Of a stretch of 64,000 bases of DNA, positions 9,085 to 16,779 are shown in pieces (positions within the stretch are counted from its first letter, which is position 1; each line of letters begins with the position of its first letter). The DNA is taken from the NCBI GenBank assembly GCA_038143535.1, contig JAYQMD010000001.1:682001-746000 (forward strand), written 5' to 3'. The notes beneath the pieces are model-generated. The model made no database searches and had not been told where the DNA came from. It was given only the letters and a program-made list of their open reading frames with translations. The stretch is from UBA7446 sp038143535 (GTDB lineage: Bacteria; Bacteroidota; Bacteroidia; Flavobacteriales; Flavobacteriaceae). A program made the position numbers and the translations under genes.

Positions 9085-9671
9085 TTTTTATCTCGTTTAA
9101 ATGCTTTTTTGAATGACTGTAACCTTCCAACAAAACCGTTGCTGTTTTTTGAAGCAGGATCGTACAACATCCCGGTGCACAAACACATACTTTGCTTGGT
9201 TCGTGTAAGTACGTCATAATTTTTACAGGTTTGACAACCTTTCCAAAAGGCAGGGTCGTCTGTTAGTTCAGAAAACGTAACAGGCTTGTAGCCCAAGTCA
9301 TAATTGATTTTCATAACAGGAAGTCCTGTGGTGATTCCAAATATCTTAGCACCCGGATACTTTTCTTTGGTGTAGTTGAAAATTTGCGTTTTGATTTTTT
9401 TCGCAAGACCAATGCCTCTGTAATGCGGGTCAACAATTAGTCCTGAATGGGCTACGTACTTTTCATGTCCCCATGCTTCTATATAGCAGAAACCCGCAAA
9501 GGTATCTCCATCTAGTGCAATGATGGCATCACCATACTCGATTTTTTGTTGAATATATTCGGGTGTTCGACGTGCAATTCCTGTTCCACGCACTTGTGCT
9601 GAACTGGATATGGTTTCCGAAATGATGGTGGCATACGTAACGTGTATGCGTTTAGCTACTTGGATTTCCAT
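9081..9671 (-). CDS. GNAT acetyltransferase leading the arginine operon; candidate N-acylglutamate synthase
   Basis: 196 residues. The acyl-CoA binding motif A of the GNAT fold is seen as SGLIVDPHYRGIGLAKKIK (about 76-94), with the pyrophosphate loop R-G-I-G-L-A. After the fold there is an unusual cysteine set, C146-x2-C149-x13-C163-x-C165, that could bind metal, and then a basic tail. The operon has every arginine gene except an enzyme making N-acylglutamate (no argA and no argJ). A GNAT as first gene, overlapping argG by 4 bp, is the obvious candidate for that step with acetyl- or succinyl-CoA. The fold is certain; the function is inference. Confidence 0.8.
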   Translation of the reverse strand: MEIQVAKRIHVTYATIISETISSSAQVRGTGIARRTPEYIQQKIEYGDAIIALDGDTFAGFCYIEAWGHEKYVAHSGLIVDPHYRGIGLAKKIKTQIFNYTKEKYPGAKIFGITTGLPVMKINYDLGYKPVTFSELTDDPAFWKGCQTCKNYDVLTRTKQSMCLCTGMLYDPASKNSNGFVGRLQSFKKAFKRDKK

Positions 9672-9820
9672 GCTACTGGATTGAAAAGAAAAAAATTAGA
9701 CTGAAAAAAACGGAGAGGGAAACCGGACACACCTAAGTTCCATATAAAGTGAATTACCCCAAGGGGCGACGCGCGCGCGGGGAGTAAGAGTTACGTGAAA
9801 CGTTATTTACAATCACAATG

Positions 9821-9828
9821 CAAATATA
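9821..9828 (-). promoter_or_regulatory. -7 promoter box for the arginine operon
   Basis: The minus strand reads TATATTTG, an exact match to the Bacteroidota TAnnTTTG box; no clear TTTG -33 box is seen. It predicts a leader of roughly 140 bases before the GNAT gene. The leader (9672-9815) contains a GC-alternating stretch (gcgcgcgcgggg) and a small cccc-aa-gggg inverted repeat. I recognise no riboswitch or ArgR box. Confidence 0.5.
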
Positions 9829-9869
9829 TATTTTTTTTTAAAGCGAGGATGCTATCGCCATTAATTAAG

Positions 9870-9877
9870 TAATTTTG
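9870..9877 (+). promoter_or_regulatory. -7 promoter box for pabB-tilS-dsbD
   Basis: TAATTTTG matches TAnnTTTG exactly and lies 20 bases before the TTG start of pabB. It is divergent from the arginine-operon promoter, with the two boxes about 40 bp apart. Confidence 0.55.
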
Positions 9878-9897
9878 TTTCATAAGTAAAGCAAAAG

Positions 9898-11211
9898 TTG
9901 GTAACACGCTCAAAAACAGACTTTAACGTAAAAAACTACCCTATCATCAAGGCGCAGCTCTTGGATTGGGCTGGTGGTTTTTCGCCTGTTGCGTGGTATG
10001 ATTCCAACGATTATCCCCATCAAAACAACGATTACGATGCCATTCTTGCCCTTGAAACATTTGAAGAAAACCCATGGCATACGTCCGAAAAGGAGTTGCA
10101 AAACGCATTAGGTGCCGACTGGCTCTTTGGTTTTTTTAGTTACGAATACAATGCAGTTTGGGAGCACGTAACACCCACCAACCCCTCTTTTTTGTCTGTA
10201 CCACAACTTCAATTCTTTAAACCCAAAAAAATATGGTTGCTCAAAGGCGATTTACTCACGGCACTTTATTTAGAATCGGATAATCCAGCTGTTGACTTTG
10301 AGTGCATCACAAACAGCACAACAAGAAAAGAAGCCTCTTTGACAACTATTGATTTGTCACCGCGCATCAGCAAGGATGTCTATTTGCAGCACGCAAGTGC
10401 ACTCAAGCAGCATATCATGCGTGGGGATATTTATGAAGTAAATTACTGTATGGAGTGGTATGCCGATGAGGTGGATGTTTCGCCCATGGCCTTGTTCAAT
10501 GCATTAAATCGCATTGGCAAGACACCCTTTTCTGCCTTTCTTTCTTTTGACAATACCTATTTGATGTCTGCCTCGCCCGAACGTTTTTTACAACGCCGAG
10601 GCGATGCACTTATGTCCCAGCCCATTAAAGGAACTGCCGCAAGACATGAGGATGCCGTTATGGATAAATCGGTAGCCGAGGCGCTAAAGCTTGATGCTAA
10701 AGAACGCGCTGAAAACATTATGATAACAGATCTTGTACGCAACGATCTTTCTAGGATTGCCCAAAAAGGCTCTGTTGCAGTTAGCGAGCAATGCGCGGTT
10801 TATCCATTTGCACAGGTGCATCAAATGATTTCTACCGTTAAGGCCCAATACGACTCCGCCTGTACTTCTTTAGACGTCATCAATGCCTGCTTTCCTATGG
10901 GCAGCATGACAGGTGCGCCCAAGCAACGTGCCATGGAACTTATCAATCAATACGAATACGGACAACGTGGGCTGTACAGCGGGGCAGTGGGCTATTTTGC
11001 TCCAAATGGCGATTTTGATTTTAGTGTGGTTATCCGCAGTTTGGTTTATGATGCGGCTTCAAAATACCTGTCCACGCATGTGGGGAGCGCACTCACCGCA
11101 GCTGCCGATCCATCAAAAGAATACGACGAATGCCAGCTTAAAGTCAAAGCCATTAAGCGTGTTTTGGCAAACAAAAAAACAATTCCCAATATCCATGGTA
11201 CAAAGGTTTAG
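9898..11211 (+). CDS. pabB: Aminodeoxychorismate synthase component I
   Basis: Chorismate-binding enzyme making 4-amino-4-deoxychorismate for folate. 437 residues. The PIKGT motif (about 241-245), with the catalytic lysine that separates PabB from anthranilate synthase TrpE (PIAGT), supports PabB. Further motifs are DLVRNDLSR, the GSMTGAPK loop and SGAVGYFAPNGDFDFSVVIRS. The only start in frame after the upstream stop at 9883 is the TTG at 9898, which fits the promoter position. No glutaminase partner (pabA) is in the window. The end overlaps tilS by 17 bp. Confidence 0.9.
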   Translation: MVTRSKTDFNVKNYPIIKAQLLDWAGGFSPVAWYDSNDYPHQNNDYDAILALETFEENPWHTSEKELQNALGADWLFGFFSYEYNAVWEHVTPTNPSFLSVPQLQFFKPKKIWLLKGDLLTALYLESDNPAVDFECITNSTTRKEASLTTIDLSPRISKDVYLQHASALKQHIMRGDIYEVNYCMEWYADEVDVSPMALFNALNRIGKTPFSAFLSFDNTYLMSASPERFLQRRGDALMSQPIKGTAARHEDAVMDKSVAEALKLDAKERAENIMITDLVRNDLSRIAQKGSVAVSEQCAVYPFAQVHQMISTVKAQYDSACTSLDVINACFPMGSMTGAPKQRAMELINQYEYGQRGLYSGAVGYFAPNGDFDFSVVIRSLVYDAASKYLSTHVGSALTAAADPSKEYDECQLKVKAIKRVLANKKTIPNIHGTKV

Positions 11212-12481
11212 CGACCATATCGTTTCCCTTTTAGGCACACCCAAAAAGCATCGCTTTTTACTAGGAGTTAGCGGGGGTGTGGACAGTGTGGTATTGGCAC
11301 ATTTGTTACATACACTACAAATTGATTTTGGCATTGCGCACGTGAATTATGCCTTACGTGGTGCGGATAGCGATGCAGATGAACAGTTGGTTCGTGACTT
11401 GGCGGCTTCTTTTGATGTAGCTTGTCATGTAACACAAGCACCCATAGCGCCCGCTGCATCGGGTATTCAAGAAAAAGCACGTGACTTACGCTATCAGTGG
11501 TTTAAGGAAGTGCTTGAAAGCAATGCCTACGACACACTCTTGACAGCCCACCACGCAGACGATCAATTGGAAACTTTATTTATGCGCCTAACTAGAGGAA
11601 GTGGTCTAGAAGGCTTGGGAGGAATACATGGTATAAAGGGCACTTTGGTGCGTCCGCTTTTGCCCTTTCAAAAAGATGAAATTTTGGCTTATGCAAATGC
11701 CCAAAAACTAAATTGGCGTGAGGATGCTTCCAACAGTTCTACCCAATATTTACGCAATGCGATTCGGCATAAGGTACTGCCGTCTTTTACGGAATTGTCA
11801 CCTGATGCAGCTATCAATACACTGACCAGTATGCAACATTTGCGAGATGCCTTTGAAGGCATACAGTCGCAACTGAAAAACATTAAAACGGATTGGAAGC
11901 AGCACGGAGAAGCCTTAAGAATCCCTTTTTCGTCTATTGACAGATTACACCCAAAAAGCTTTTGGCTTCACAATCTGTTTGCGCCTTATGGCTTTGATGT
12001 CAAAGAAGTTGAAAAACTACTGAGTACCCATGCAGGAAAAAAGTGCACCGTCGAAAAATATATGTTAAAGCGCGAACGCAATCATCTGATTTTGATGCCC
12101 ACAGCAGCAACTGCTGCAACTGAGCAAGATTATTTTTTGGTGCCTGAGGAGGGCATACAAACCCCCATCAAACTAAAGATTTCAGCGGATATTATTGCAT
12201 CCCAACCCACGGTTAAATACGCTTTTTTGGACAAAGAAAAATTGGATTTTCCTTTGATTTTACGTCGTTGGAGAAGTGGTGATGTATTTTACCCATCGGG
12301 GATGACAGGCAAGAAAAAAGTGGCAAAATTTTTCAAAGATGAAAAAATGTCTGCGATAGACAAAAAACAACAATGGCTGCTGTGTTCGGGAGACAATATT
12401 GTTTGGGTGGTTGGCAAACGAATAAATCGTAAGTTTGAGGCCGTAGCTAATACAACTACGCTCCAAATTCAACTTTTATGA
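11195..12481 (+). CDS. tilS: tRNA(Ile)-lysidine synthetase
   Basis: Modifies C34 of the CAU-anticodon isoleucine tRNA to lysidine. 428 residues from the ATG at 11195. The N-type ATP pyrophosphatase loop SGGVDS is at residues 26-31, followed by the conserved NYALRG, TAHHADDQLET and LRNAIRHKVLP stretches; a C-terminal TilS domain follows. The frame is open further upstream, but that part lies inside pabB, so the ATG giving the PP-loop near residue 26 is preferred. It overlaps pabB by 17 bp and dsbD by 4 bp (ATGA). Confidence 0.94.
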   Translation: MVQRFSDHIVSLLGTPKKHRFLLGVSGGVDSVVLAHLLHTLQIDFGIAHVNYALRGADSDADEQLVRDLAASFDVACHVTQAPIAPAASGIQEKARDLRYQWFKEVLESNAYDTLLTAHHADDQLETLFMRLTRGSGLEGLGGIHGIKGTLVRPLLPFQKDEILAYANAQKLNWREDASNSSTQYLRNAIRHKVLPSFTELSPDAAINTLTSMQHLRDAFEGIQSQLKNIKTDWKQHGEALRIPFSSIDRLHPKSFWLHNLFAPYGFDVKEVEKLLSTHAGKKCTVEKYMLKRERNHLILMPTAATAATEQDYFLVPEEGIQTPIKLKISADIIASQPTVKYAFLDKEKLDFPLILRRWRSGDVFYPSGMTGKKKVAKFFKDEKMSAIDKKQQWLLCSGDNIVWVVGKRINRKFEAVANTTTLQIQLL

Positions 12482-14427
12482 GATATTTCCTTTTTCTTTT
12501 TTGTTGCATAAGCTTCACATGGGGTCAAGATCCCGTCAAATGGAGTGCGCAAGCACGACAAACCGACACCAACACCTATGATGTAATCCTTAAAGCAAAC
12601 ATTCAAGACAACTGGAAGTTGTATGATGTAAGCCTTCCGGACGGAGGCCCTCTGCCTACGGTATTGCTGTGGAAAAACGCAACTGCTTTGGGTGCATTAG
12701 ATGGCAGTAAACCTAAGACGGGCTACGATGTTATTTTTGAAATGGATTTGGCCTATTACACCAAGGAGTTGATGTGGGTACAGTCGGTATCTACCAAAGA
12801 CACTACCATCGAATTACGTATCGAGTATCAAGCCTGTGACGATGCGCTCTGCATCTTTAGAGAAGCACCTTTGGCTATTCCCACTGATGGGTCTTTGGTC
12901 AATGCGGTTGAACGTGACCTGACGGATGTGCAGTTAGTCGATAATAATCTAAAATTAGACCTTAAAAACACCGAACTAATGGAAGCTTCTGCCCCAAATG
13001 TCAAGGCATCTTGGCGGCGTATTTTTGTCTTGGGTCTTTTGGGTGGGTTTCTAGCACTGCTGACACCTTGTGTATTTCCGCTCATTCCGCTAACGGTTTC
13101 CTACTTCTCCAAAAGCAGTGTGAGTCGTGCGGTGGGTATTAGGCGCTCGCTTTCTTATGCCTTTTCCATTATTGGGATTTATGCGCTGTTAAGTTTTCCT
13201 TTTCACTTTTTAGACCAACTGCGACCAGAAGTGTTGAATGCCATTGCTACCAATGTGGTGATCAATTTGATTTTCTTTGCGGTGTTTCTGCTGTTTGCGC
13301 TTTCATTTTTTGGATTGTTTGACTTAACGCTTCCCGCAAAATGGTCTGCAAAATCAGATGCCGCTGCCACACGCTCGTCTTATTTAGGTATCTTTTTTAT
13401 GGCACTGACACTTGCCGTGGTTTCCTTTTCTTGTACGGGGCCTATTCTGGGTTCCTTACTTGTAGGTTCGCTCACCGCTGACGGAGGTGCCATTCAGCTT
13501 ACTGCCGGTATGGTAGGTTTTGGAACGGCCTTGGCATTGCCTTTTGGGGTGTTGTCTTTCTTTCCGAATGTCCTGAGCAAACTGCCCAAATCAGGCGGGT
13601 GGTTACAAGATGTGAAGGTGTCGCTTGGTTTTGTCGAACTCGCCTTGGCCTTGAAGTTTTTGTCCAATGCCGATTTGGTACAGGGTTGGGGCATACTTCC
13701 GAGAGAGTTATTTATCGGAATCTGGATGTTGATATTGTTGTTGTGGGCTGTTTACCTGTTTGGTGGTTTTGGATTTATGCATCCCAAGCCCAAAAAGAGC
13801 GGCGGTAAGCAAAAAGTTTTGGGTGTTTTGGTGGTCTTATTTATTGCGTATTTGACGCAAGGATTGGTACCCAACCAACAGACGCCATTACGTGCCTTGA
13901 GTGGTTTTCCACCACCGGCATTTTATTCTGTCTACCCAACGGAATCTGACTGCCCCCTAAATTTGGATTGCTATAAAGATTACGAAACGGGTAGGGCAGT
14001 TGCCATGCAGCAGCAAAAGCCCATATTACTGGATTTTACGGGATGGGCTTGTGTGAATTGCCGAAAGGTGGAAGAAAATATTTGGACCCAGCCAGAAGTG
14101 TACACGTTACTACGTGACGCGGTAGTGGTGATTTCCCTTTATGTGGATGATCGCAAACCGTTGCCCGAAGCCGAACAGCAAACAATTACATATGCCGATG
14201 GCAGCAGCCGTGTGTTGGAAACAGTAGGGCAACAGTGGTCTGCATTTCAGGCCATTAATTTTAAATCGGTTTCGCAGCCCTATTATGTGTTGCTGCAACC
14301 CGATGGAACCATTTTGAACTCACCTATTCAATACACCGACAAGGCCACTTATTTGGCTTGGCTTAAAACGGGGATAGCTGCGGGTAAATCACCTCAGCCG
14401 TTGGTACCCGCCTTTGGCATAGAGTAG
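12478..14427 (+). CDS. dsbD: DsbD-type thiol:disulfide interchange protein
   Basis: Membrane electron shuttle passing reducing power from cytoplasmic thioredoxin to periplasmic thiol proteins. 649 residues: signal peptide (about 1-16); N-terminal DsbD-alpha-like domain with the cysteine pair C120/C125 (QACDDALC); an eight-helix CcdA-like core starting near residue 180 with the two membrane cysteines in LTPCVFPLIPLT and FSCTGPILGS; and a C-terminal periplasmic thioredoxin domain with CVNC at 525-528. The 3' end overlaps the convergent flavin reductase gene by 39 bp. Confidence 0.92.
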   Translation: MRYFLFLFCCISFTWGQDPVKWSAQARQTDTNTYDVILKANIQDNWKLYDVSLPDGGPLPTVLLWKNATALGALDGSKPKTGYDVIFEMDLAYYTKELMWVQSVSTKDTTIELRIEYQACDDALCIFREAPLAIPTDGSLVNAVERDLTDVQLVDNNLKLDLKNTELMEASAPNVKASWRRIFVLGLLGGFLALLTPCVFPLIPLTVSYFSKSSVSRAVGIRRSLSYAFSIIGIYALLSFPFHFLDQLRPEVLNAIATNVVINLIFFAVFLLFALSFFGLFDLTLPAKWSAKSDAAATRSSYLGIFFMALTLAVVSFSCTGPILGSLLVGSLTADGGAIQLTAGMVGFGTALALPFGVLSFFPNVLSKLPKSGGWLQDVKVSLGFVELALALKFLSNADLVQGWGILPRELFIGIWMLILLLWAVYLFGGFGFMHPKPKKSGGKQKVLGVLVVLFIAYLTQGLVPNQQTPLRALSGFPPPAFYSVYPTESDCPLNLDCYKDYETGRAVAMQQQKPILLDFTGWACVNCRKVEENIWTQPEVYTLLRDAVVVISLYVDDRKPLPEAEQQTITYADGSSRVLETVGQQWSAFQAINFKSVSQPYYVLLQPDGTILNSPIQYTDKATYLAWLKTGIAAGKSPQPLVPAFGIE

Positions 14428-14856
14428 GGGGTTGCCTTCAAATAGTTTTCCATCCACAACCTGTCCGTAATAGACAATATGGTCGCCGACTTCCTCATAG
14501 TTGATAATATCACCTACCAAATAACCAAGACCTCCTTTAATTACGGGAGCAGAATTGGACAGCAGTTCGACCTGCTCAAAGCGTGCTTCCTGACTGTTTT
14601 TGGAAAACGCAAAAGCATTGGAAACGTCCTCTTGTTTTTCTGATAGGATGTTGATAGCAAAGGTCTTGCTGGCTTGAAAAGCAGCATTGGTTTCCGATGC
14701 GGTTTTTAAACAAAACAACACAATCGCTGGCTCCAGTGAAACAGACGTAAAGGAATTTGCTGTGAAGCCATAAGGTTTCCCGTTGTGTGTGGTGGTGATT
14801 ACCGTAATACCCGTGGCAAACTGCCCGCAAATTCCCCTAAAATCGTGTTGTTCCAT
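14389..14856 (-). CDS. Flavin reductase-like FMN-binding split-barrel protein
   Basis: 155 residues, the size of the small HpaC/ActVB-type flavin reductases. The N-terminal FRGICGQFATGITVITT and the FTANSFTSVSLEPAIVLFCL region are characteristic of the family. It probably binds FMN and supplies reduced flavin to an oxygenase, or acts as a stand-alone reductase; no partner oxygenase is adjacent. The 3' 39 bp are antiparallel to the end of dsbD. No exact -7 box was found in front of it. Confidence 0.88.
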   Translation of the reverse strand: MEQHDFRGICGQFATGITVITTTHNGKPYGFTANSFTSVSLEPAIVLFCLKTASETNAAFQASKTFAINILSEKQEDVSNAFAFSKNSQEARFEQVELLSNSAPVIKGGLGYLVGDIINYEEVGDHIVYYGQVVDGKLFEGNPLLYAKGGYQRLR

Positions 14857-14908
14857 GATTGCAAAGAACGCAAATATTTTTTTGTAATTTTATAAAAAAC
14901 CTGCTTGT

Positions 14909-15186
14909 ATGCTTACCCAAATTTTTGGCAGTGCTGTCTATGGCATGGACGCCCAACAAATCACCACTGAAGCGCATATCCACCCAGGCGTTGGCTGCAA
15001 AAAAATTCTTTGACACTGCTAAAAACCGCCATGGACAGGTTGCGACTTTCCGCACGTGCTTATGACCTTATTCTTAAGGTTGCCCGAACCATTGCTGATT
15101 AAGAGGTTTCGGACACCATCGTCGATGCAGATATAGCCGAAGCCATACAGTACCGCAGTTTAGATAGAGAAGGCTGGTTGGGTTAG
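14909..15186 (+). pseudogene. comM: comM/yifB relic (Mg-chelatase-like ATPase), internally deleted
   Basis: The first 34 codons (MLTQIFGSAVYGMDAQQITT..., to GVG) match the N-terminus of the YifB/ComM AAA+ family and run into a TGA at 15011. From about 15016, in another frame, the sequence encodes the family's extreme C-terminus: LLKTAMDRLRLSARAYD, LILKVARTIAD, then TAA at 15100, then AEAIQYRSLDREGWLG and TAG at 15184. Roughly 400 codons holding the ATPase core are missing, and both a frame change and an in-frame stop are present. ComM is a branch-migration helicase used in natural transformation in other bacteria. The relic ends 4 bp inside the convergent aldehyde dehydrogenase gene. Confidence 0.9.
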
Positions 15187-16571
15187 CTAAAAAGACGTAG
15201 TATTTTTTGAAGCACGGGAAATGACTTGCCATAGGGTGCATAGCGCTGAATAGGATCAAACCAAGTGGGGCGTTCCACATAAGATTTTAGGTGCGTAAAC
15301 GTATCAAAAGAATACTTGCCATGATAGCTGCCCATACCGCTGTTGCCCACGCCTCCAAATGGCAGTCGTTGGTTGGTGAAATACACGATTACATCGTTGA
15401 TCATTCCGCCGCCATAACTGTGTTTTTTCATCAGTTTATTTGCCCACTTTTTTCGTTCAGAGAAAACGTAGAACGATAGTGGCTTGTTGTAATGCCGTAT
15501 GATGCGTTCTATTTCAGTTTCGTCTTCATAGGTCAATATGGGTAGGATAGGTCCAAAAATTTCATCTTGCATGATTTTATTTTCCAAATTTTCAACTGCA
15601 ACTATCGTAGGTGCCACATAACGGTTTTGCACATCGTTTTCTCCGCCGTAGAGGATGTCTTGCCCATCAAGTAGATTTACCATAGCAGTAGCGTGTTTTT
15701 TGTGTACCAAACGCGCATAGTCTTTCGATGTTTTGGGATTGTCGCCATACATGCGCACAATTTCACTTTTAAGGGCCGTGAGCAATACTTGGTACTTGCT
15801 TTTGTGAACAAGCAAGTAGTCTGGCGACATGCATATTTGACCACAGTTCATGTATTTGCCCCAAGCAATACGTCTTGCACTTACCTTGATGTTTGCGGTT
15901 TGATCTACAATACAAGGGTTTTTACCACCCAATTCGAGTGTGGTGGGCGTGAGGTGTACTGCTGCTGCTTGGGCTACGAGTTTTCCAACGCGAACGCCCC
16001 CCGTAAAAAAGATATAATCCCATCGTAATTGCAATAAATTTTCTGCTGTTTCTGGACCGCCTTGCACTACAGCAACCCATGCCTCAGGGAAAACAGCTGT
16101 GATGATCTTTTCAATTACAGCAGCGGTATGTGGTGCGTGTTCCGAAGGTTTTAGAACAACTGTATTGCCAGCTGCCACTGCGCCAATAAGTGAGTTTAGT
16201 GCCAATTGAAAGGGATAATTCCAGGGTGCAATGTGAAGCGTAACGCCAAAAGGCTCTGGAACGATCCAATCCTTGCTAGGGGTATTTAACCATTTTCCTT
16301 TAATACGTTTGGGTTTTGCCCAAAACTGCAGGTTCTTGATAACCGTATTCAGTTCATCGATTACGATGTAGATTTCGGCCAACCATGTTTCAGCAGCAGG
16401 TTTGCCCAAATCTTTTTTTAATGCAGCACTGATGTCAGTTTCATGCGCTTTAACAGCTTGCTTTAGCGCTTTTAAAACAGCTATGCGTGTATTGATATCT
16501 AAGGTTTCCCCATTTTTAAAAAAATCAGATTGCTTATTTTTTATTGGTATCAATGGGTTATCCTTAATCAT
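15183..16571 (-). CDS. NAD(P)-dependent aldehyde dehydrogenase
   Basis: 462 residues, ALDH superfamily, class 3-like by length and by the C-terminal PFGGVGNSGMGSYHGKYSFDTFTH segment. Visible are the cofactor loop FFTGGVRVGK, the general-base glutamate in LELGGKNP (about residue 212) and the catalytic cysteine in GQICMSPD (about residue 246). It oxidises an unidentified, probably medium or long chain aldehyde. A perfect 19-bp palindrome abuts the start codon, suggesting control by a local repressor, though no regulator gene is next to it. Confidence 0.9.
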   Translation of the reverse strand: MIKDNPLIPIKNKQSDFFKNGETLDINTRIAVLKALKQAVKAHETDISAALKKDLGKPAAETWLAEIYIVIDELNTVIKNLQFWAKPKRIKGKWLNTPSKDWIVPEPFGVTLHIAPWNYPFQLALNSLIGAVAAGNTVVLKPSEHAPHTAAVIEKIITAVFPEAWVAVVQGGPETAENLLQLRWDYIFFTGGVRVGKLVAQAAAVHLTPTTLELGGKNPCIVDQTANIKVSARRIAWGKYMNCGQICMSPDYLLVHKSKYQVLLTALKSEIVRMYGDNPKTSKDYARLVHKKHATAMVNLLDGQDILYGGENDVQNRYVAPTIVAVENLENKIMQDEIFGPILPILTYEDETEIERIIRHYNKPLSFYVFSERKKWANKLMKKHSYGGGMINDVIVYFTNQRLPFGGVGNSGMGSYHGKYSFDTFTHLKSYVERPTWFDPIQRYAPYGKSFPVLQKILRLFS

Positions 16572-16590
16572 AATTAACGTTACGTTAATT
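16572..16590. promoter_or_regulatory. Perfect 19-bp palindrome, candidate repressor operator
   Basis: AATTAACGTTACGTTAATT: two 9-bp perfect arms around one central base, directly adjoining the aldehyde dehydrogenase ATG at 16571. Its length and symmetry resemble TetR-family operators. A near-match -7 box on the minus strand (TATTTTTA, 16606-16613) lies just upstream, so a bound protein would block the start region. Confidence 0.55.
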
Positions 16591-16645
16591 TTATTAGCGA
16601 ATGTGTAAAAATATACTTTTCATTCATTATGCCGCCTACTTTTTC

Positions 16646-16653
16646 TACATTTG
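16646..16653 (+). promoter_or_regulatory. -7 promoter box for the ilv operon
   Basis: TACATTTG, an exact TAnnTTTG match, 126 bases upstream of ilvD. A weaker box (TATTTTAG, 16750-16757) lies closer, 22 bases from the ATG. The interval has no clear terminator hairpin; it contains a ten-codon ORF beginning Met-Val-Val-Val-Leu (16735-16767). Confidence 0.45.
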
Positions 16654-16779
16654 AATTAACATTCTTCAAAACAAACCCAATTTTAAACCTTTCATTTTAT
16701 TCGATTTAAACGCCGCAATTTGCAAACAAGCTATATGGTTGTTGTTTTGTATTTTAGCGCCTTCTAATTATTAGGATTC

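Noticed and set aside
9766..9782. GCGCGCGCGGGG block as a Z-DNA or methylation site
   Set aside because: A short alternating stretch alone is not evidence of function; mentioned only as part of the arg leader.
10913..11194. 94-codon N-terminal extension of tilS
   Set aside because: It overlaps the conserved C-terminal part of pabB in another frame and has no TilS homology; the PP-loop is at the expected place with the ATG at 11195.
15183..16571. Aldehyde dehydrogenase as a second GapN
   Set aside because: Length 462, class-3-like C-terminus and lack of GapN-specific segments separate it from the gene at 23436.
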